Shown: piece by piece, positions 46,214 to 56,442 of the stretch
Layout of the letters: every line of letters starts with the position of its first letter
Position numbering within the stretch: the first letter of the stretch is position 1
NCBI RefSeq assembly: GCF_000738265.1
Contig: NZ_JFCQ01000001.1
Span: forward strand, 248,001 to 312,000
DNA: 64,000 bases
DNA from: Corynebacterium jeikeium
GTDB taxonomy: Bacteria > Actinomycetota > Actinomycetes > Mycobacteriales > Mycobacteriaceae
Reading direction: 5' to 3'
Notes under the pieces: model-generated
The model's database searches: none
What the model saw: only the letters and a program-made list of their open reading frames with translations
Told to the model about the DNA's origin: nothing
Program-made: the position numbers and the translations under genes

Positions 46214-47246
46214 GTACTTCTTCCCTTTTTATGACGCCCGCAGCCGCAGCCGGGGAACTCGTCGTCATCGTGGAGCTGGCTTTCCCGGCCACGCTCACGG
46301 CTGTCGCTACCTCCACTGCATCGTCAGCGGATGCGCACAGCATGGCGATGGTGGGCCCGGAGCCGGAGACGATCGCGGCGATTGCGCCGGCTTCCTCTGC
46401 GGCCTTCAGCGTCTCGCGCAGACTGGGCAGCAGGCTAATCGCCGGGGCTTGTAGGTCGTTGACCAGCAGCTTCCCTACTTCCGCCGGGTTACCCGCCCGC
46501 AGAGCCGTAATGAGCGCCTCCGGGCTTCCCGCCCGGGCGCCCTTGGGGCTGGCCTCTGGGGCGGCGGCACGTTGTTGGTCTAGTTGCTTAAACACCTGTG
46601 GGGTGGACAGGCCGCGCTTATCCGTGGCGATGGCCCAGTGGTAGGTGCCCTGGGTGATGACGGGCATCAGGTTCTCCCCTTTACCCGTCCCCCGCGCGGT
46701 GCCGCCCAACAGGCAGAAGGGAACGTCCGCGCCCAGGTCGGCCGCGATCTCCGACAGCTGCGCACTGTCCGGGCGCCGGGGCGAACGCGGGTCCGGGAAG
46801 TAAAGCTCCGTGGCTGCGATCAGCGCGGCGGCGGCATCCGCCGACCCCCCGGCCATCCCGCCGGCGACGGGAATGCCCTTGTCAATGTGAATGTGCACGC
46901 CCGCATCGGCCCAGGCAACGTGCGCGTCGCGCGCCAGGTCTTGGATGGCGGCGACGGCCTTCCACGCCAGGTTGCTGGGATCCTGGGGCACCAGGTGCGA
47001 GTCGAAACCGGAGACGCTCCAGGTGCACGGTGTTGGATCGGCAGTATCCTGCGCTCCCTGTGCTTCCCGCAGGGCGACCGTGACTTCCTCTTTCAGCGAT
47101 ACGGCCTGGAAGATAGTGTCCAGCTCGTGGTACCCGTCCTCCCTGGCCGGGCCTACCCCGAGGTGCAGGTTCACCTTCCCGTGTGCGCTCGCGGTCACGG
47201 AGCGGTACTTAGGTTCTGGCGGTCCAAAGATATGGGAAACGCTCAT
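46206..47246 (-). CDS. ispE: 4-diphosphocytidyl-2-C-methyl-D-erythritol kinase
   Basis: A GHMP kinase of the MEP isoprenoid pathway, phosphorylating CDP-ME. The 346 residues include [20 protein letters not shown] at the start, the ATP loop [19 protein letters not shown] and the C-terminal [12 protein letters not shown] roughly 20-residue polar insert ([17 protein letters not shown]) is notable. It overlaps rsmA upstream by four bases and the ABC-F gene downstream by eight, so rsmA-ispE-ABC-F-hydrolase form one tightly packed operon. Confidence 0.95.
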   Translation of the reverse strand: MSVSHIFGPPEPKYRSVTASAHGKVNLHLGVGPAREDGYHELDTIFQAVSLKEEVTVALREAQGAQDTADPTPCTWSVSGFDSHLVPQDPSNLAWKAVAAIQDLARDAHVAWADAGVHIHIDKGIPVAGGMAGGSADAAAALIAATELYFPDPRSPRRPDSAQLSEIAADLGADVPFCLLGGTARGTGKGENLMPVITQGTYHWAIATDKRGLSTPQVFKQLDQQRAAAPEASPKGARAGSPEALITALRAGNPAEVGKLLVNDLQAPAISLLPSLRETLKAAEEAGAIAAIVSGSGPTIAMLCASADDAVEVATAVSVAGKASSTMTTSSPAAAAGVIKREEVRE

Positions 47247-48190
47247 TGGGCACCCCGTGGGTCGTTCCGCAGCGAAGTCACAGCCAGCTGCACAAACTGT
47301 TCTGTGGACAGCTTCTCCCCGCGCAACGTCGGATCAATTCCGGAGTCTCGCAGTGCCTGCTCCGCGGCTTGTCCACCGCCGAAGTGGCCGGAAAGAGCCG
47401 CGCGCAGGGTCTTGCGGCGCTGCAGGAAAGCGGCATCTGCCAGGGCAAAGACCTCGCGGCGCAGCTGCTCCTGGTCCAGTTGCTCCCGGTCCAGTTGCTC
47501 CCGGTCCCGCTGCTCTGCCGCCCACGGCTGCTTCCCGTCGGCGTAGCGATCAATGCGAACCAGGCCAGAGTCGATCTTCGGGGCAGGCCAGAATACGTTC
47601 TTGCCGATGGTCGCCGCGCGGGATACCGAGCCGTAGAATCCGGCCTTCACGCTGGGCACACCGTAGATCTTGGAGCCAGGCACCGCGGCCAAACGGTCGG
47701 CCACTTCCAATTGCACCATGACCAAAACGCGGTCGATGGTGGGGAATTCCTCCAGCATGTGCAACAGCACGGGCACGGAGACGTTGTAGGGAAGGTTCGC
47801 TACCAGCGCGGTGGGAAGTGGGCGTCCAGAATCGACAAAATCCTGGACCGTCACCGTCATTGCGTCCTTCAGGATCACGGCGACATCCGCATCATCCGCC
47901 CCCTGCTCGACCAAAGTCGCCGGCAACCTTTCCGCCAACCGCGGGTCGATCTCCACCGCGGTCACGCTCGCGCCGGTCTCCAGAAGCGCGAGGGTCAGCG
48001 ACCCCAGGCCCGGGCCGATCTCCACCACGGTATCCGAGGCCGTGACGTCCGCAGCCTTCACAATCTTGCGGACCGTATTCGGGTCATGGACGAAGTTCTG
48101 CCCCAGCTTCTTGGTGGGGTTTAAGTCCAATTCCTCGGCGAGCTGCCGGATCTCAATGGGCCCTAGCAGCTGAATCTTCCGTTCACTCAC
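47243..48190 (-). CDS. rsmA: 16S rRNA dimethyladenosine transferase RsmA (KsgA)
   Basis: Dimethylates A1518 and A1519 of 16S rRNA. The 315-residue protein has the SAM motifs [17 protein letters not shown] and [16 protein letters not shown] and the catalytic [13 protein letters not shown]. Residues about 225-242 contain a repeat of R-E-Q-L-D ([18 protein letters not shown]), encoded by a 15-bp tandem repeat around 47462-47521. The repeat lies in the C-terminal helical domain, just before [15 protein letters not shown]. It should lengthen a helix or loop without touching the active site. Confidence 0.94.
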   Translation of the reverse strand: MSERKIQLLGPIEIRQLAEELDLNPTKKLGQNFVHDPNTVRKIVKAADVTASDTVVEIGPGLGSLTLALLETGASVTAVEIDPRLAERLPATLVEQGADDADVAVILKDAMTVTVQDFVDSGRPLPTALVANLPYNVSVPVLLHMLEEFPTIDRVLVMVQLEVADRLAAVPGSKIYGVPSVKAGFYGSVSRAATIGKNVFWPAPKIDSGLVRIDRYADGKQPWAAEQRDREQLDREQLDQEQLRREVFALADAAFLQRRKTLRAALSGHFGGGQAAEQALRDSGIDPTLRGEKLSTEQFVQLAVTSLRNDPRGAQ

Positions 48191-48280
48191 CTAATACAGG
48201 GTAGTCGAGCTAATCCTCGATAGAAACCAGGGTTCCCAAGCACTCCGGGTGTGCGTACCCGGAGAACTCAAAGGGGTGCT

Positions 48281-49459
48281 TTAGCGCAGACCCATCTTGG
48301 CGGTGCAGGCCGGCCATGCGCCCCAGCCCTGTGCAGCCTGCACGCGCTTGGCGATGTCGATCTGCTGTTCACGGGTAGCCATGTGGGCAGCCGGCGCGTA
48401 CTGGGTACCGCCGAAGCCGGCCCAGGTGGACGGGGTGAACTGCAGACCACCGGAGAATCCGTTGCCGGTGTTGATCGACCAGTTGCCGGTGGACTCACAC
48501 ATCGCCAGCTGATCCCATACGGAACCATCGGCCACGGACGGAGCGGAAGCGCCGGTGTTGGAACCCTTGGAGTCCCCGGAGCCCGGAGTCTTCTTGGTGC
48601 CGCGGATGATCACGCGCTCCTTCGGCGCGGTGATCTCCTGGCTGGACTTCTCCTTGCGGTCTACTTCCTTGCCGTTGACGGTGCGGACGGTGGCAACCAC
48701 GCGAGCCTTGCCCGGCGCGCCCTTCTTCACGACCTTCTCCTCGCCCTCAGGCAGGTTCGGGTCTTCCTTCACGCGCTCCGGAGCCGGAATGTCCTCGATC
48801 TTGGTCTCGTCGCGGTTGGCGATGCGGGTGACCTCGACGTGCATACCCTCCTTCAGCGGGGTATCCGCAGATGGGGTGACCTTGTCATCCTTACCCAGTG
48901 GGGTGCCACGCATCTCGAAGATCTCACCCACGGTGCGGGCCGGCAGGCTCATGCGACCGTCTTGGCCACCGTCGTTCAGCGTGAACTTCTTAGGGGTGAC
49001 GATCTCCAGCTCCATACCGTCGAGCGGGATCTCCTGGTTACGGGTCATGGACATCGCGCTGATGTCGTCGCTGCGGCCGAGCTGGTCCAGCAGGGAGCCG
49101 ACGGTCAGTGCCGTGGTGTCGATCTTCTCCTGCTTGCCGTCGATGGTCAGCGCCACGGTGCGTGCGCTGCGGACAGTGATCTTGGCGTTGTTGCTGATGG
49201 ATTCGTTCAGCGCCGGGGTGACCATGGCACGGTTGTCGACCTCTACACCAGCGGACTTGAGCGCGCCTTCGACATCTCCGGACATGGTGTTGGCTTGGAT
49301 GATGTCGCCGTTAACGTCGAGGGTGACCGACTTCTGACCTGCGACCGCAACGCCACCGCCGACAACGAGGGTGGCGAGCATGCCGCCCGTGGCGATGCGC
49401 AGCGGGGTGGAGTTGGTGTTGTTAATGCGGTGCAGGTGGGACTTCTTCTTCGGTGACAC
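48281..49459 (-). CDS. rpf2: Resuscitation-promoting factor Rpf2
   Basis: A secreted or membrane-tethered peptidoglycan hydrolase that promotes regrowth from dormancy. From the GTG at 49459 (preceded by GAGAGG) it has 392 residues; longer starts lack a ribosome-binding site. The order is a basic start with a hydrophobic anchor ([19 protein letters not shown]), DUF348 repeats (about 40-200), a G5 domain (about 205-285) and a linker. The Rpf transglycosylase-like domain ends the protein ([20 protein letters not shown], with the catalytic Glu). The layout matches mycobacterial RpfB and C. glutamicum Rpf2. The upstream region has regulatory structure of its own. Confidence 0.94.
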   Translation of the reverse strand: MSPKKKSHLHRINNTNSTPLRIATGGMLATLVVGGGVAVAGQKSVTLDVNGDIIQANTMSGDVEGALKSAGVEVDNRAMVTPALNESISNNAKITVRSARTVALTIDGKQEKIDTTALTVGSLLDQLGRSDDISAMSMTRNQEIPLDGMELEIVTPKKFTLNDGGQDGRMSLPARTVGEIFEMRGTPLGKDDKVTPSADTPLKEGMHVEVTRIANRDETKIEDIPAPERVKEDPNLPEGEEKVVKKGAPGKARVVATVRTVNGKEVDRKEKSSQEITAPKERVIIRGTKKTPGSGDSKGSNTGASAPSVADGSVWDQLAMCESTGNWSINTGNGFSGGLQFTPSTWAGFGGTQYAPAAHMATREQQIDIAKRVQAAQGWGAWPACTAKMGLR

Positions 49460-49572
49460 TAGATCGTTGCCTCTCTTGTTACTGACGCCCTCTGGTCCCA
49501 TCGGCCTTAAAGAACTTTAGCCGTAGAACACGGGCGCCGGGAACGCCGATTTTCTCAACTTTTGTCACAATA

Positions 49573-49590
49573 CGATAACGATCGATAACG
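49573..49590 (-). promoter_or_regulatory. Direct repeat CGATAACG upstream of rpf2
   Basis: CGATAACG occurs at 49573-49580 and 49583-49590, spaced ten bases, one helical turn. C. glutamicum rpf2 is a target of the response regulator MtrA, which binds loosely conserved direct repeats, so this is a candidate MtrA box. The match is not exact. Confidence 0.35.
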
Positions 49591-49631
49591 GACAAAACAC
49601 TCGCGCGATTTGTTCCATAAATCACAAATAT

Positions 49632-49667
49632 GGGGGTGTATCTGCAACAACAGCAGACACAGCCCCC
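49632..49667 (-). promoter_or_regulatory. Stem-loop in the tatD-rpf2 gap
   Basis: GGGGGTGTATCTGC (49632-49645) pairs with GCAGACACAGCCCCC (49653-49667) with one bulge and one mismatch, around AACAACA. No U-tract follows on either strand. It could be a processing or attenuation element, or part of an rpf2 leader. Confidence 0.5.
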
Positions 49668-49728
49668 AACAGACGTTAATTCCTATACAGTTTCGTTATA
49701 TTACGCAACATCAGAAACACGGACCTCA

Positions 49729-50628
49729 CTAGTGGAGGTCAATCCCATATAGTCGGCACGCATTGGCCGTGACCAGCTCCCCGAGCTCGCCAGGGGACAT
49801 GCTCCGCTGCTCCGCCACGCACGCCGCCGTGTATCCCACAAAGGCCGGTTCGTTTCGGGCACCCCGGAAAGGCTCGGGGGTCATGTACGGCGCATCGGTT
49901 TCTACCAGGATCTGCTCCGGCGGTGCGATACGCGCCGCCTCGCGCAGCTCCTCATTGCGCTTAAATGTCACGTTCCCCGCGAAGGAAAGCACATATCCCC
50001 TGTCCAGCGCCTCCTTAGCCACGTCCAGCGGCGAGGAAAAGCAGTGCAGGATGATGTCCTTCGGCCGCGGCGCGTCCGCAAGCACCCGCAGCAGGTCCGC
50101 ATCGGCCTCGCGGTTGTGGATCATCAGCGCCTTGCCGGATTCGCAGGCCAAGTCAATGTGAAAGCGCAGCGCTTCCTCCTGCACCTCAATACCAGGGGTT
50201 TCCTCCCCATCCCCCATGTCCTTGCCGATCCAGTACGCGTCCAGGCCGGTCTCCCCGATCGCCACGCAGCGTGGATGGAAGGCCATTTCCCGCAGCCGCT
50301 CGCGCACCTCACCCGTCACCGTCTGTGCCTGGGTCGGGTGCACCGCGCAGGCTGCCCACACACGGTCGTGGAACTCGGCTGCTTGCAGCGCCTTTTCTGT
50401 CTCCTCAATCCCATCGCCCACGGTGCATACGCCGCGCACTCCGACGGCAAGGGCGCGATCCATAAACTCCCGCACCAACCTGCGGTGATCTTCCTCCCCG
50501 CATTCCCGGCCCACTGCTTCCTCGCGGCGCTGGTTCTTCAGCACCGTGGACCACAGGTGGGTGTGCGAGTCGAAGAGCGGGACGATCGGCTCGGGAGGCA
50601 CAGGGGTGGGTCGCTTCTTTTTAGCCAT
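49729..50628 (-). CDS. tatD: TatD family metal-dependent deoxyribonuclease
   Basis: A TIM-barrel hydrolase with 3'-5' DNase activity in characterised relatives. The ATG at 50628 (M-A-K-K-K) gives 299 residues. Metal ligands are visible in DSHTHLW, AIGETGLDAYW, MIHNREAD, ILHCFSSPLD and VETDAPYMTP. It is upstream of rpf2 and rsmA, as in other actinobacteria. The stop codon lies in a palindrome (49722-49740) that may act as a weak terminator. Confidence 0.93.
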   Translation of the reverse strand: MAKKKRPTPVPPEPIVPLFDSHTHLWSTVLKNQRREEAVGRECGEEDHRRLVREFMDRALAVGVRGVCTVGDGIEETEKALQAAEFHDRVWAACAVHPTQAQTVTGEVRERLREMAFHPRCVAIGETGLDAYWIGKDMGDGEETPGIEVQEEALRFHIDLACESGKALMIHNREADADLLRVLADAPRPKDIILHCFSSPLDVAKEALDRGYVLSFAGNVTFKRNEELREAARIAPPEQILVETDAPYMTPEPFRGARNEPAFVGYTAACVAEQRSMSPGELGELVTANACRLYGIDLH

Positions 50629-50648
50629 GCTCCCCACTCTAACGATCG

Positions 50649-51923
50649 TCAGTGATCATCCACGAACACCCTACGGCTGGCCACCAGGCCCGCCGCCAAC
50701 AAAACGAAGTTGAATCCCACAAGAACAAGCAGCCCGGCGGTCCAGGATGCGGTGGCGTCATAAAGAGCACCAAAACCAAAAGGCCCGACACAGGCAACGG
50801 TGTACCCGATACCCTGCGCGCCCGACGACAAAACGGCGGCGGCCTTGGATTCGCGGGTGCGGGTGGCGATCAGCATCAGCCCGAGCGGGAAGGTCGAGCA
50901 CCCCAGCGACACCAGCGAGATCCACACCACCGGCAGGCGCATCGGATCGGTAATCACCATCAGCAGCGCGCTAAACATGCAGCTGCAGGACAGGATCGTC
51001 ACCCACGCCGCGCCGCGTTCGAAACGCGAAGTCATCCACGGAACGAAGAACGACGAGGCCGTGCCCACGATCGCGAACACACCGCCGATAATGCCACCCA
51101 ACTGCGCCGAGCCACCAGATTCCACGATGATCTTCGGCGCCCAGGTGATAAAGCAGTAGGAGATGGAAGAAGTCATAGCGAACATCACCACGATCCCCCA
51201 GCTCACGGGGTTGCGCCACATGTGCCGGAACGCACCGCGGGACTCGTTGTTTTTGTTGTTTATGACGCCCATAAGTTTCCGCGGGTGCGCCTGTCGCAAC
51301 ATCTCGCCGCCGCGTTGGGCAGCAGTGCCCGGGGTGACAGCGAAGACCAGGATCCCCCAGCACAGCAGCGCCAGCAGCGGCGGGATTGCCCACACGCCGA
51401 TGGCCGCGCGCCAGCCGCCCAACTGCGCCAGCGGCACCGACGCGACGGAGGCGGTGGCCATGCTCACCTGCCCCACCGCCATGTACGCCACCGACATCAC
51501 CGTCAGCTTGAACGGGAAGTAGTCCTTGATCACCGCGGGCAGCAACGTATTCGTGATTCCCACCCCGACCAGGCCGATCATGGTGCCAGCCAGGAAGAGC
51601 AGACCATTCGGGGCCACCGTGCGCAGGCTAAAACCGAAAGTCGCCAGCACCATGGCGGTACTGATCACAGCCCGGAACGACAGGGCCCTGGCCATGGGGC
51701 CGGAAAGGACCGCAGCCAGGGCAAACATTGCCGTGGGAGCCATGCCGACCAGGCCGATGAACAATTCGGAGGCGCCGAGGTCAGAGCTAACCTGGTCGGC
51801 AATCGGCGGGAAAGCGCTGACGGGGCTGCGCAGGTTGGAGCTGGTCAGCAACACGGCCACAGCGGCCAGCAGGGCGATCGCGGAGGGAATTCGACGGGAT
51901 GTGCTGCCCGCAGCCTTCGCCAT
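50649..51923 (-). CDS. MFS transporter, CynX/NimT type
   Basis: A major facilitator of 424 residues and about twelve helices. The conserved first-helix segment LLTSSNLRSPVSAFPPIADQV and the loop ARALSFRAVI are typical of the CynX/NimT (cyanate or nitroimidazole) group. The substrate is unknown. The ATG at 51923 is chosen because the N-terminal 25 residues of the longer frame lack membrane or conserved character. It is followed after 20 bases by tatD on the same strand. Confidence 0.85.
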   Translation of the reverse strand: MAKAAGSTSRRIPSAIALLAAVAVLLTSSNLRSPVSAFPPIADQVSSDLGASELFIGLVGMAPTAMFALAAVLSGPMARALSFRAVISTAMVLATFGFSLRTVAPNGLLFLAGTMIGLVGVGITNTLLPAVIKDYFPFKLTVMSVAYMAVGQVSMATASVASVPLAQLGGWRAAIGVWAIPPLLALLCWGILVFAVTPGTAAQRGGEMLRQAHPRKLMGVINNKNNESRGAFRHMWRNPVSWGIVVMFAMTSSISYCFITWAPKIIVESGGSAQLGGIIGGVFAIVGTASSFFVPWMTSRFERGAAWVTILSCSCMFSALLMVITDPMRLPVVWISLVSLGCSTFPLGLMLIATRTRESKAAAVLSSGAQGIGYTVACVGPFGFGALYDATASWTAGLLVLVGFNFVLLAAGLVASRRVFVDDH

Positions 51924-52052
51924 GTTGTTCACCCCCGGTTCGTTTTGGATTCGTGTTAGCGCCACCTTCCGGTCATGCAGACCCGGCACACTAGCCACAG
52001 ACTCTACTAGTCACCAACACATTCCACACCACTGCAAAGGCAAGAACCGAAC

Positions 52053-52733
52053 ATGGAACACTTGATTGTCTTCGACCTCGGTGGCGTTTTGGTGCCACGC
52101 CGCCACACCCTGCGCGAACTCACCACCGTGATGATCCGCCACGCCAACATCCAGTCCCGTTCGAACCAGGGCACCCAGACCACCGTTCCCACCATCATCA
52201 CCGATCCGTTCAGCTTCGAGGCTGCCTACGGCCGCTACCGCGAAAGCTACAGCCTGTCGATGGGGCCGAACGACTACTTCACCACCCTCTGCCGCGCGGC
52301 TGGCGTGCAGCCGACCCCGGAGCTCATCGCGGAGCTGGAGGAAACGGATACTCGCCTGTGCTCCACGATCTCCGATTCCGTGCGGAACCTGCTGAACCAC
52401 CTCAACGCCATCGACCAGCCGTGGGGCGTTTTCAGCAACGCGCCGCGCCCGGTGATGGAGGCAGTGCTTCGCCAGGATTGGGTTGACGGCGCGGCCGTCA
52501 CCTGCTTCTCCCCCGACCTGCGCTTTACCAAGCCCCACCAGGGCGCGTTCCGCCGCTTCGAGCAGGCCGCGGCCGCTGCTGGTCACGAGTACGCCACGCT
52601 GATCTACTTCGACGACCGTCAGGCGAATCTGGAAGCCGCGGAGCGCCGTGGCTGGGAGGCTTTCCCCTGGCGCGGCGTGGAATCCGTCCACCAGGTGCTG
52701 GCGCCGATCACCAGCCTGCGCCTCGCGGACTAG
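52053..52733 (+). CDS. HAD-superfamily hydrolase
   Basis: A small-molecule phosphatase-like protein of 226 residues. Motif I is IVFDLGGVLV, where the second acidic residue of DxD is replaced by glycine, as in the YihX-like subgroup. Motif II is WGVFSNAP, the lysine of motif III is in RFTKPHQGAF, and motif IV is IYFDDRQANLEAA. An unusual loop (QSRSNQGTQTTVPTII) lies in the cap region. The substrate is unknown. It is the only plus-strand gene between two minus-strand blocks. Confidence 0.86.
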   Translation: MEHLIVFDLGGVLVPRRHTLRELTTVMIRHANIQSRSNQGTQTTVPTIITDPFSFEAAYGRYRESYSLSMGPNDYFTTLCRAAGVQPTPELIAELEETDTRLCSTISDSVRNLLNHLNAIDQPWGVFSNAPRPVMEAVLRQDWVDGAAVTCFSPDLRFTKPHQGAFRRFEQAAAAAGHEYATLIYFDDRQANLEAAERRGWEAFPWRGVESVHQVLAPITSLRLAD

Positions 52734-52739
52734 GGGCTT

Positions 52740-54578
52740 TTACTTCTGAACCGGCGCCCATTCCGGGCCGGTCTCTGCCAGCTCGGGGTCGAGCTTCGGG
52801 AACAACGGCTTGGGCTTGTGCAGCGTCGTACCAGGCTGAATCTCCTGGCGAGCCCACGTTGCCTTCTGCTCGCTGTAGTTGCCCATGATGACGGGGTAGG
52901 TGCGTCCTGCTTCGGGCAGCCCGACGCCCACCGGCTCTCGCGGAGACTCGTCCTTAACCTCGACAACCTGCGGCTGGGCTGCCCAAATGCCCTCGCCACC
53001 CAGAGTTTCAAAGATCTTCTGTGCAGAGAACGGCAGGTACGGGGTCAGCAGTGTGTTGACGTCCGAGACCACCTGCAGGGCGGTGTGCAAGACCGTGGCC
53101 AGACGCTCGCGCTGGGATTCGTCCTTAGCTAGCTTCCACGGTTCCATGGCCGCGATGTACTGGTTCGCCCGTCCGGCAATACGCATTGCTTCGTTGATGC
53201 CGGCCTTGAAACGGGAGCGGTTGAGGTTATCGCCAACCACGTCGAAGGCCTTCGCGGACTCTGCGAGCAGCGCCTCGTCCTCAGCGGAGAGCGGCCCCGG
53301 GGTGGGAACCTCACCGAAGTTCTTGTAGGCCATGGAAACCGTACGGTTAACCAGGTTGCCCCACTCGTTGGCGAGTTCGGAGTTGATGCGGCGCACGAAC
53401 TCATCCCAAGTGAAGTCCGTGTCAGTCGTTTCCGGACCGGCGGTGGCAATGAAGTAACGCAGCGCGTCCGGGCCAAACTCCTTGAGGAAGTCGCGGACGT
53501 AGATCACGACTCCCTTGGAAGAGGAGAACTTGGATCCCGACATGGTCAGGAACTCGGAGGACACAACCTCCGTGGGCAGGTTCAGCGCAGGTTCGGCCAG
53601 CTCGCCGGCCTCCCCGCCCTTGGAACCCTCGCCGCCGTAGCCCAGCAGCTCAGCGGGCCAAATCTGGGAGTGGAAAGTGATGTTGTCCTTGCCCATGAAG
53701 TAGTAGGACAGCGCCTCTGGGTCGTTCCACCACTTACGCCAGGCCTCCGGGTCGCCGGTGCGCCACGCCCATTCGATGGATGCGGAAAGGTATCCGACCA
53801 CCGCGTCGAACCAAACATAGAGCTTCTTGGTGTTGTTATCCTGCCAGCCTTCGACGGGGATCGGCACGCCCCAGTCGATGTCGCGGGACATGGCACGCGG
53901 ACGAATGTTCTCAAGCAGGTTCAGGGAGAACTTCAACACGTTGGGCCGCCAGCCCTTACGGTTGTTCAACCAGGTGGTCAGCGCTTCTGCTAGGGCGGGG
54001 AGGTCGAGCATGAAGTGCTCGGTATCCACGAACTCCGGGGTCTCACCGTTGATCTTGGAGCGCGGATCGATCAGATCCTCGGGATCCAGCTGGTTACCGC
54101 AGTTGTCACACTGGTCGCCGCGGGCGTCGTGCGCCCCACAAATGGGACAGGTGCCCTCAATGTAGCGGTCCGGCAGTGTGCGGCCGGTCGACGGGCTAAT
54201 GGCACCGCGGGTGGTTTGAGTCACCATGTAGCCATTGTTGTACAGCCCAGTGAAGAGCTCCTGCACGACCGCGTAGTGGTTGCGGGTCGTCGTGCGGGTA
54301 AAGAGATCATAAGAAAGGCCTAGCCCCGCCAGGTCTTCGACGATGATGCGGTTGTAGCGGTCGGCCAGCTCCTGGACGGTCGTGCCTTCCTTCTCTGCCT
54401 GCACCAGCAGCGGAGTTCCGTGCTCGTCCGTGCCCGAAACCATGAGCACCTCGTTGCCGGCCATCCGCTGATAACGTGCGAAAACGTCCGAAGGAACGCC
54501 GAATCCGGCGACGTGTCCGATGTGGCGGGGGCCATTGGCATAAGGCCATGCAACTGAGGTGAGAACTCGTTTCGACAT
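52740..54578 (-). CDS. metG: Methionyl-tRNA synthetase
   Basis: Charges tRNA-Met. The 612-residue protein has the HIGH motif in [16 protein letters not shown] and a zinc knuckle with [18 protein letters not shown]. The KMSKS equivalent is [10 protein letters not shown]. An alpha-helical anticodon-binding domain completes it. There is no C-terminal EMAP tRNA-binding domain, as in other actinobacterial enzymes of this class. A stretch with E-G-G repeats ([16 protein letters not shown]) before the KFSSS loop is slightly expanded. Confidence 0.97.
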   Translation of the reverse strand: MSKRVLTSVAWPYANGPRHIGHVAGFGVPSDVFARYQRMAGNEVLMVSGTDEHGTPLLVQAEKEGTTVQELADRYNRIIVEDLAGLGLSYDLFTRTTTRNHYAVVQELFTGLYNNGYMVTQTTRGAISPSTGRTLPDRYIEGTCPICGAHDARGDQCDNCGNQLDPEDLIDPRSKINGETPEFVDTEHFMLDLPALAEALTTWLNNRKGWRPNVLKFSLNLLENIRPRAMSRDIDWGVPIPVEGWQDNNTKKLYVWFDAVVGYLSASIEWAWRTGDPEAWRKWWNDPEALSYYFMGKDNITFHSQIWPAELLGYGGEGSKGGEAGELAEPALNLPTEVVSSEFLTMSGSKFSSSKGVVIYVRDFLKEFGPDALRYFIATAGPETTDTDFTWDEFVRRINSELANEWGNLVNRTVSMAYKNFGEVPTPGPLSAEDEALLAESAKAFDVVGDNLNRSRFKAGINEAMRIAGRANQYIAAMEPWKLAKDESQRERLATVLHTALQVVSDVNTLLTPYLPFSAQKIFETLGGEGIWAAQPQVVEVKDESPREPVGVGLPEAGRTYPVIMGNYSEQKATWARQEIQPGTTLHKPKPLFPKLDPELAETGPEWAPVQK

Positions 54579-54615
54579 AGCCTTTAGATTAGGGGATACA
54601 CCATAGCTATGCGAA

Positions 54616-54641
54616 AGCAGCCCTGCTTATGCAGAGCTGCT
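54616..54641 (-). terminator. Hairpin after the BCCT gene
   Basis: AGCAGC/GCTGCT and CTGC/GCAG stems with one internal mismatch close a TTAT loop. On the minus strand TTTCGC follows. It lies between the BCCT stop (54658) and metG and probably terminates the carrier transcript. Confidence 0.5.
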
Positions 54642-54657
54642 CACATAGTTTACTCAG

Positions 54658-56394
54658 TTAGCTTTCCTCTAACTGTTCGCCTAATTGTTCGCCGTGGCTC
54701 TGCACCGCATTCGCGGCACGGGCGCGACGCTTCCTCTTAGCCGCGTTCTCCCGCTGTTGGGTGATGCGGCGCTCCCGAGCCATGCGCAGTGCGTACTCGC
54801 GGTGGGCTTTCTCATCCAAATAGCGCGGGTCGTTGGACAGCGCCTTGTAGATGGAGAACATCAGCGCGATGATCACCAGCACGAAGGGGCTGGCGGCGAT
54901 GATCGTGACGTTCTGCAGGTTCGTCAGAGCTTCGTCGCCGCCCGTCAGCAACAGCATCAAGGCAATCACTGCAGTCAGCGCACCCCACAGGACGGTCACA
55001 CCACGGTTGGCTACCAGCTGGCCGCGCTGGGACATGGATCCCATGACGGTAGAGGCCGAATCGGCCGACGTAATGAAGAACGTTCCCAGCAGAAGCATCG
55101 CCACGATGCTTGCCACGTGTCCCGCCGGCAGGGTCTCCAGCAGGTTAAACAGCTGGCTGGTGGCCTCGCCGTCACCCCAGATGGAGTTGCCGCTGTCCTC
55201 GGCGTGGATGGCGGAACCACCGAAGATGGAGAACCAGATGATGGTCACCACGGTCGGCACCATCAGCACAACGCATACGAATTCGCGGATGGTACGTCCG
55301 CGGGAAATGCGGGCAAGGAACATGCCGACGAACGGGGACCAAGAGACCCACCAGGCCCAGTAGAAAATGGTCCACGAACCCAGCCACTCACCTGCGTCCT
55401 CACTGGAATCCGCGGTGCGAGCGGCCATCTCAAAGAACTGGGAGAAGTAGTTACCCAGGGAGGTCGGGATCATATTCAGGATCACAACGGTCGGGCCAAG
55501 GATCAGAACGAAGAGAGCAAGAAGGCCGGCCAGAACCATGTTGGTGTTCGACAGGTACTGGATTCCCTTGCCCACACCGGACGCTGCGGAGGCCAGGAAG
55601 CACAGGCCCAAAATCACGATGGTTCCGACGATCACGGAGGTCCCTGGGTTCGAGATCAGATCCGTTGCCTTCAGGCCGGACTGAATCTGCACGGCACCCA
55701 GGCCCAGGGAGGCCGCCGTACCGAACACGGTGGCGAAGATTGCCGCGATGTCGATGATCTTGCCCGCGGCTCCCTCGGCGCGTTTCTTGCCGATCAGGGG
55801 AATGAAGGCCGAGGAAAGCAACTGCTTGCGTCCGAGCCGGAACGTGCTGTACGCAATGGCCAGTGCGACGATGGCATACAGCGACCACGGGTGCAGTCCC
55901 CAGTGGAACAGCGTGGAGGCAAAGGAGCTGGCGACATCGTGGTCCTCTGCGCCAGGCACGCCATTTCGGTAGTACGTCAGGGGCTCGGTTACCCCGTAGA
56001 ACATCAGGCCGATGCCCATGCCTGCTGCGAACATCATCGCAACCCAGGACACACTGTTGAACTCGGGCGATTCGTTATCCTTGCCCAGCCGAATGTGCCC
56101 GAACTTGCTGAATGCGATGAACAGAATAAAAGCGACAAACACGGTTCCGGCCAGCACGTACAGCCATCCCCAGTCGCCGACGATGTACCCCAGGGCGGTG
56201 GAGGCAAACTCGGCGAAGCTATCTCCGCCGAAAATTCCCCACAATACGACTGAAAGAATGAGTGCAGCCGCGCTGCCCGTCACCACCCAGTCGATCGACT
56301 GATTCTGTTCAGCCTCGTCAGTCTCTCGCGTCTCTGCTATCTCTCTCGACTCTGCTATTTCTCTCGCGGTCACTTCTTCACTTGATGCGGTCAT
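54658..56394 (-). CDS. BCCT family betaine/carnitine/choline-type transporter
   Basis: A sodium- or proton-coupled osmolyte carrier, 578 residues and twelve helices. Family hallmarks are [38 protein letters not shown] and the tryptophan box [29 protein letters not shown]. Both termini are cytosolic extensions: an N-terminal acidic repeat ([20 protein letters not shown]) and a basic C-terminus, as in osmosensing corynebacterial carriers such as BetP. Which osmolyte it prefers is not clear. Confidence 0.9.
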   Translation of the reverse strand: MTASSEEVTAREIAESREIAETRETDEAEQNQSIDWVVTGSAAALILSVVLWGIFGGDSFAEFASTALGYIVGDWGWLYVLAGTVFVAFILFIAFSKFGHIRLGKDNESPEFNSVSWVAMMFAAGMGIGLMFYGVTEPLTYYRNGVPGAEDHDVASSFASTLFHWGLHPWSLYAIVALAIAYSTFRLGRKQLLSSAFIPLIGKKRAEGAAGKIIDIAAIFATVFGTAASLGLGAVQIQSGLKATDLISNPGTSVIVGTIVILGLCFLASAASGVGKGIQYLSNTNMVLAGLLALFVLILGPTVVILNMIPTSLGNYFSQFFEMAARTADSSEDAGEWLGSWTIFYWAWWVSWSPFVGMFLARISRGRTIREFVCVVLMVPTVVTIIWFSIFGGSAIHAEDSGNSIWGDGEATSQLFNLLETLPAGHVASIVAMLLLGTFFITSADSASTVMGSMSQRGQLVANRGVTVLWGALTAVIALMLLLTGGDEALTNLQNVTIIAASPFVLVIIALMFSIYKALSNDPRYLDEKAHREYALRMARERRITQQRENAAKRKRRARAANAVQSHGEQLGEQLEES

Positions 56395-56442
56395 TCTTTA
56401 CATGTTGGGGGCATTGCCGTGTCTTTTCAACCTTTCCAGCCC

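Noticed and set aside
49502..49728. c-di-AMP (ydaO-type) riboswitch before rpf2
   Set aside because: Looked for because some actinobacterial rpf genes have one; the leader is too short and the consensus segments are not visible.
50652..51959. A 435-codon plus-strand frame opposite the MFS gene
   Set aside because: The translation is H, R, Q and G-rich, typical of the reverse complement of a membrane protein gene.
54685..56253. A 522-codon plus-strand frame opposite the BCCT gene
   Set aside because: Same reason: mirror of a membrane protein gene, without motifs.
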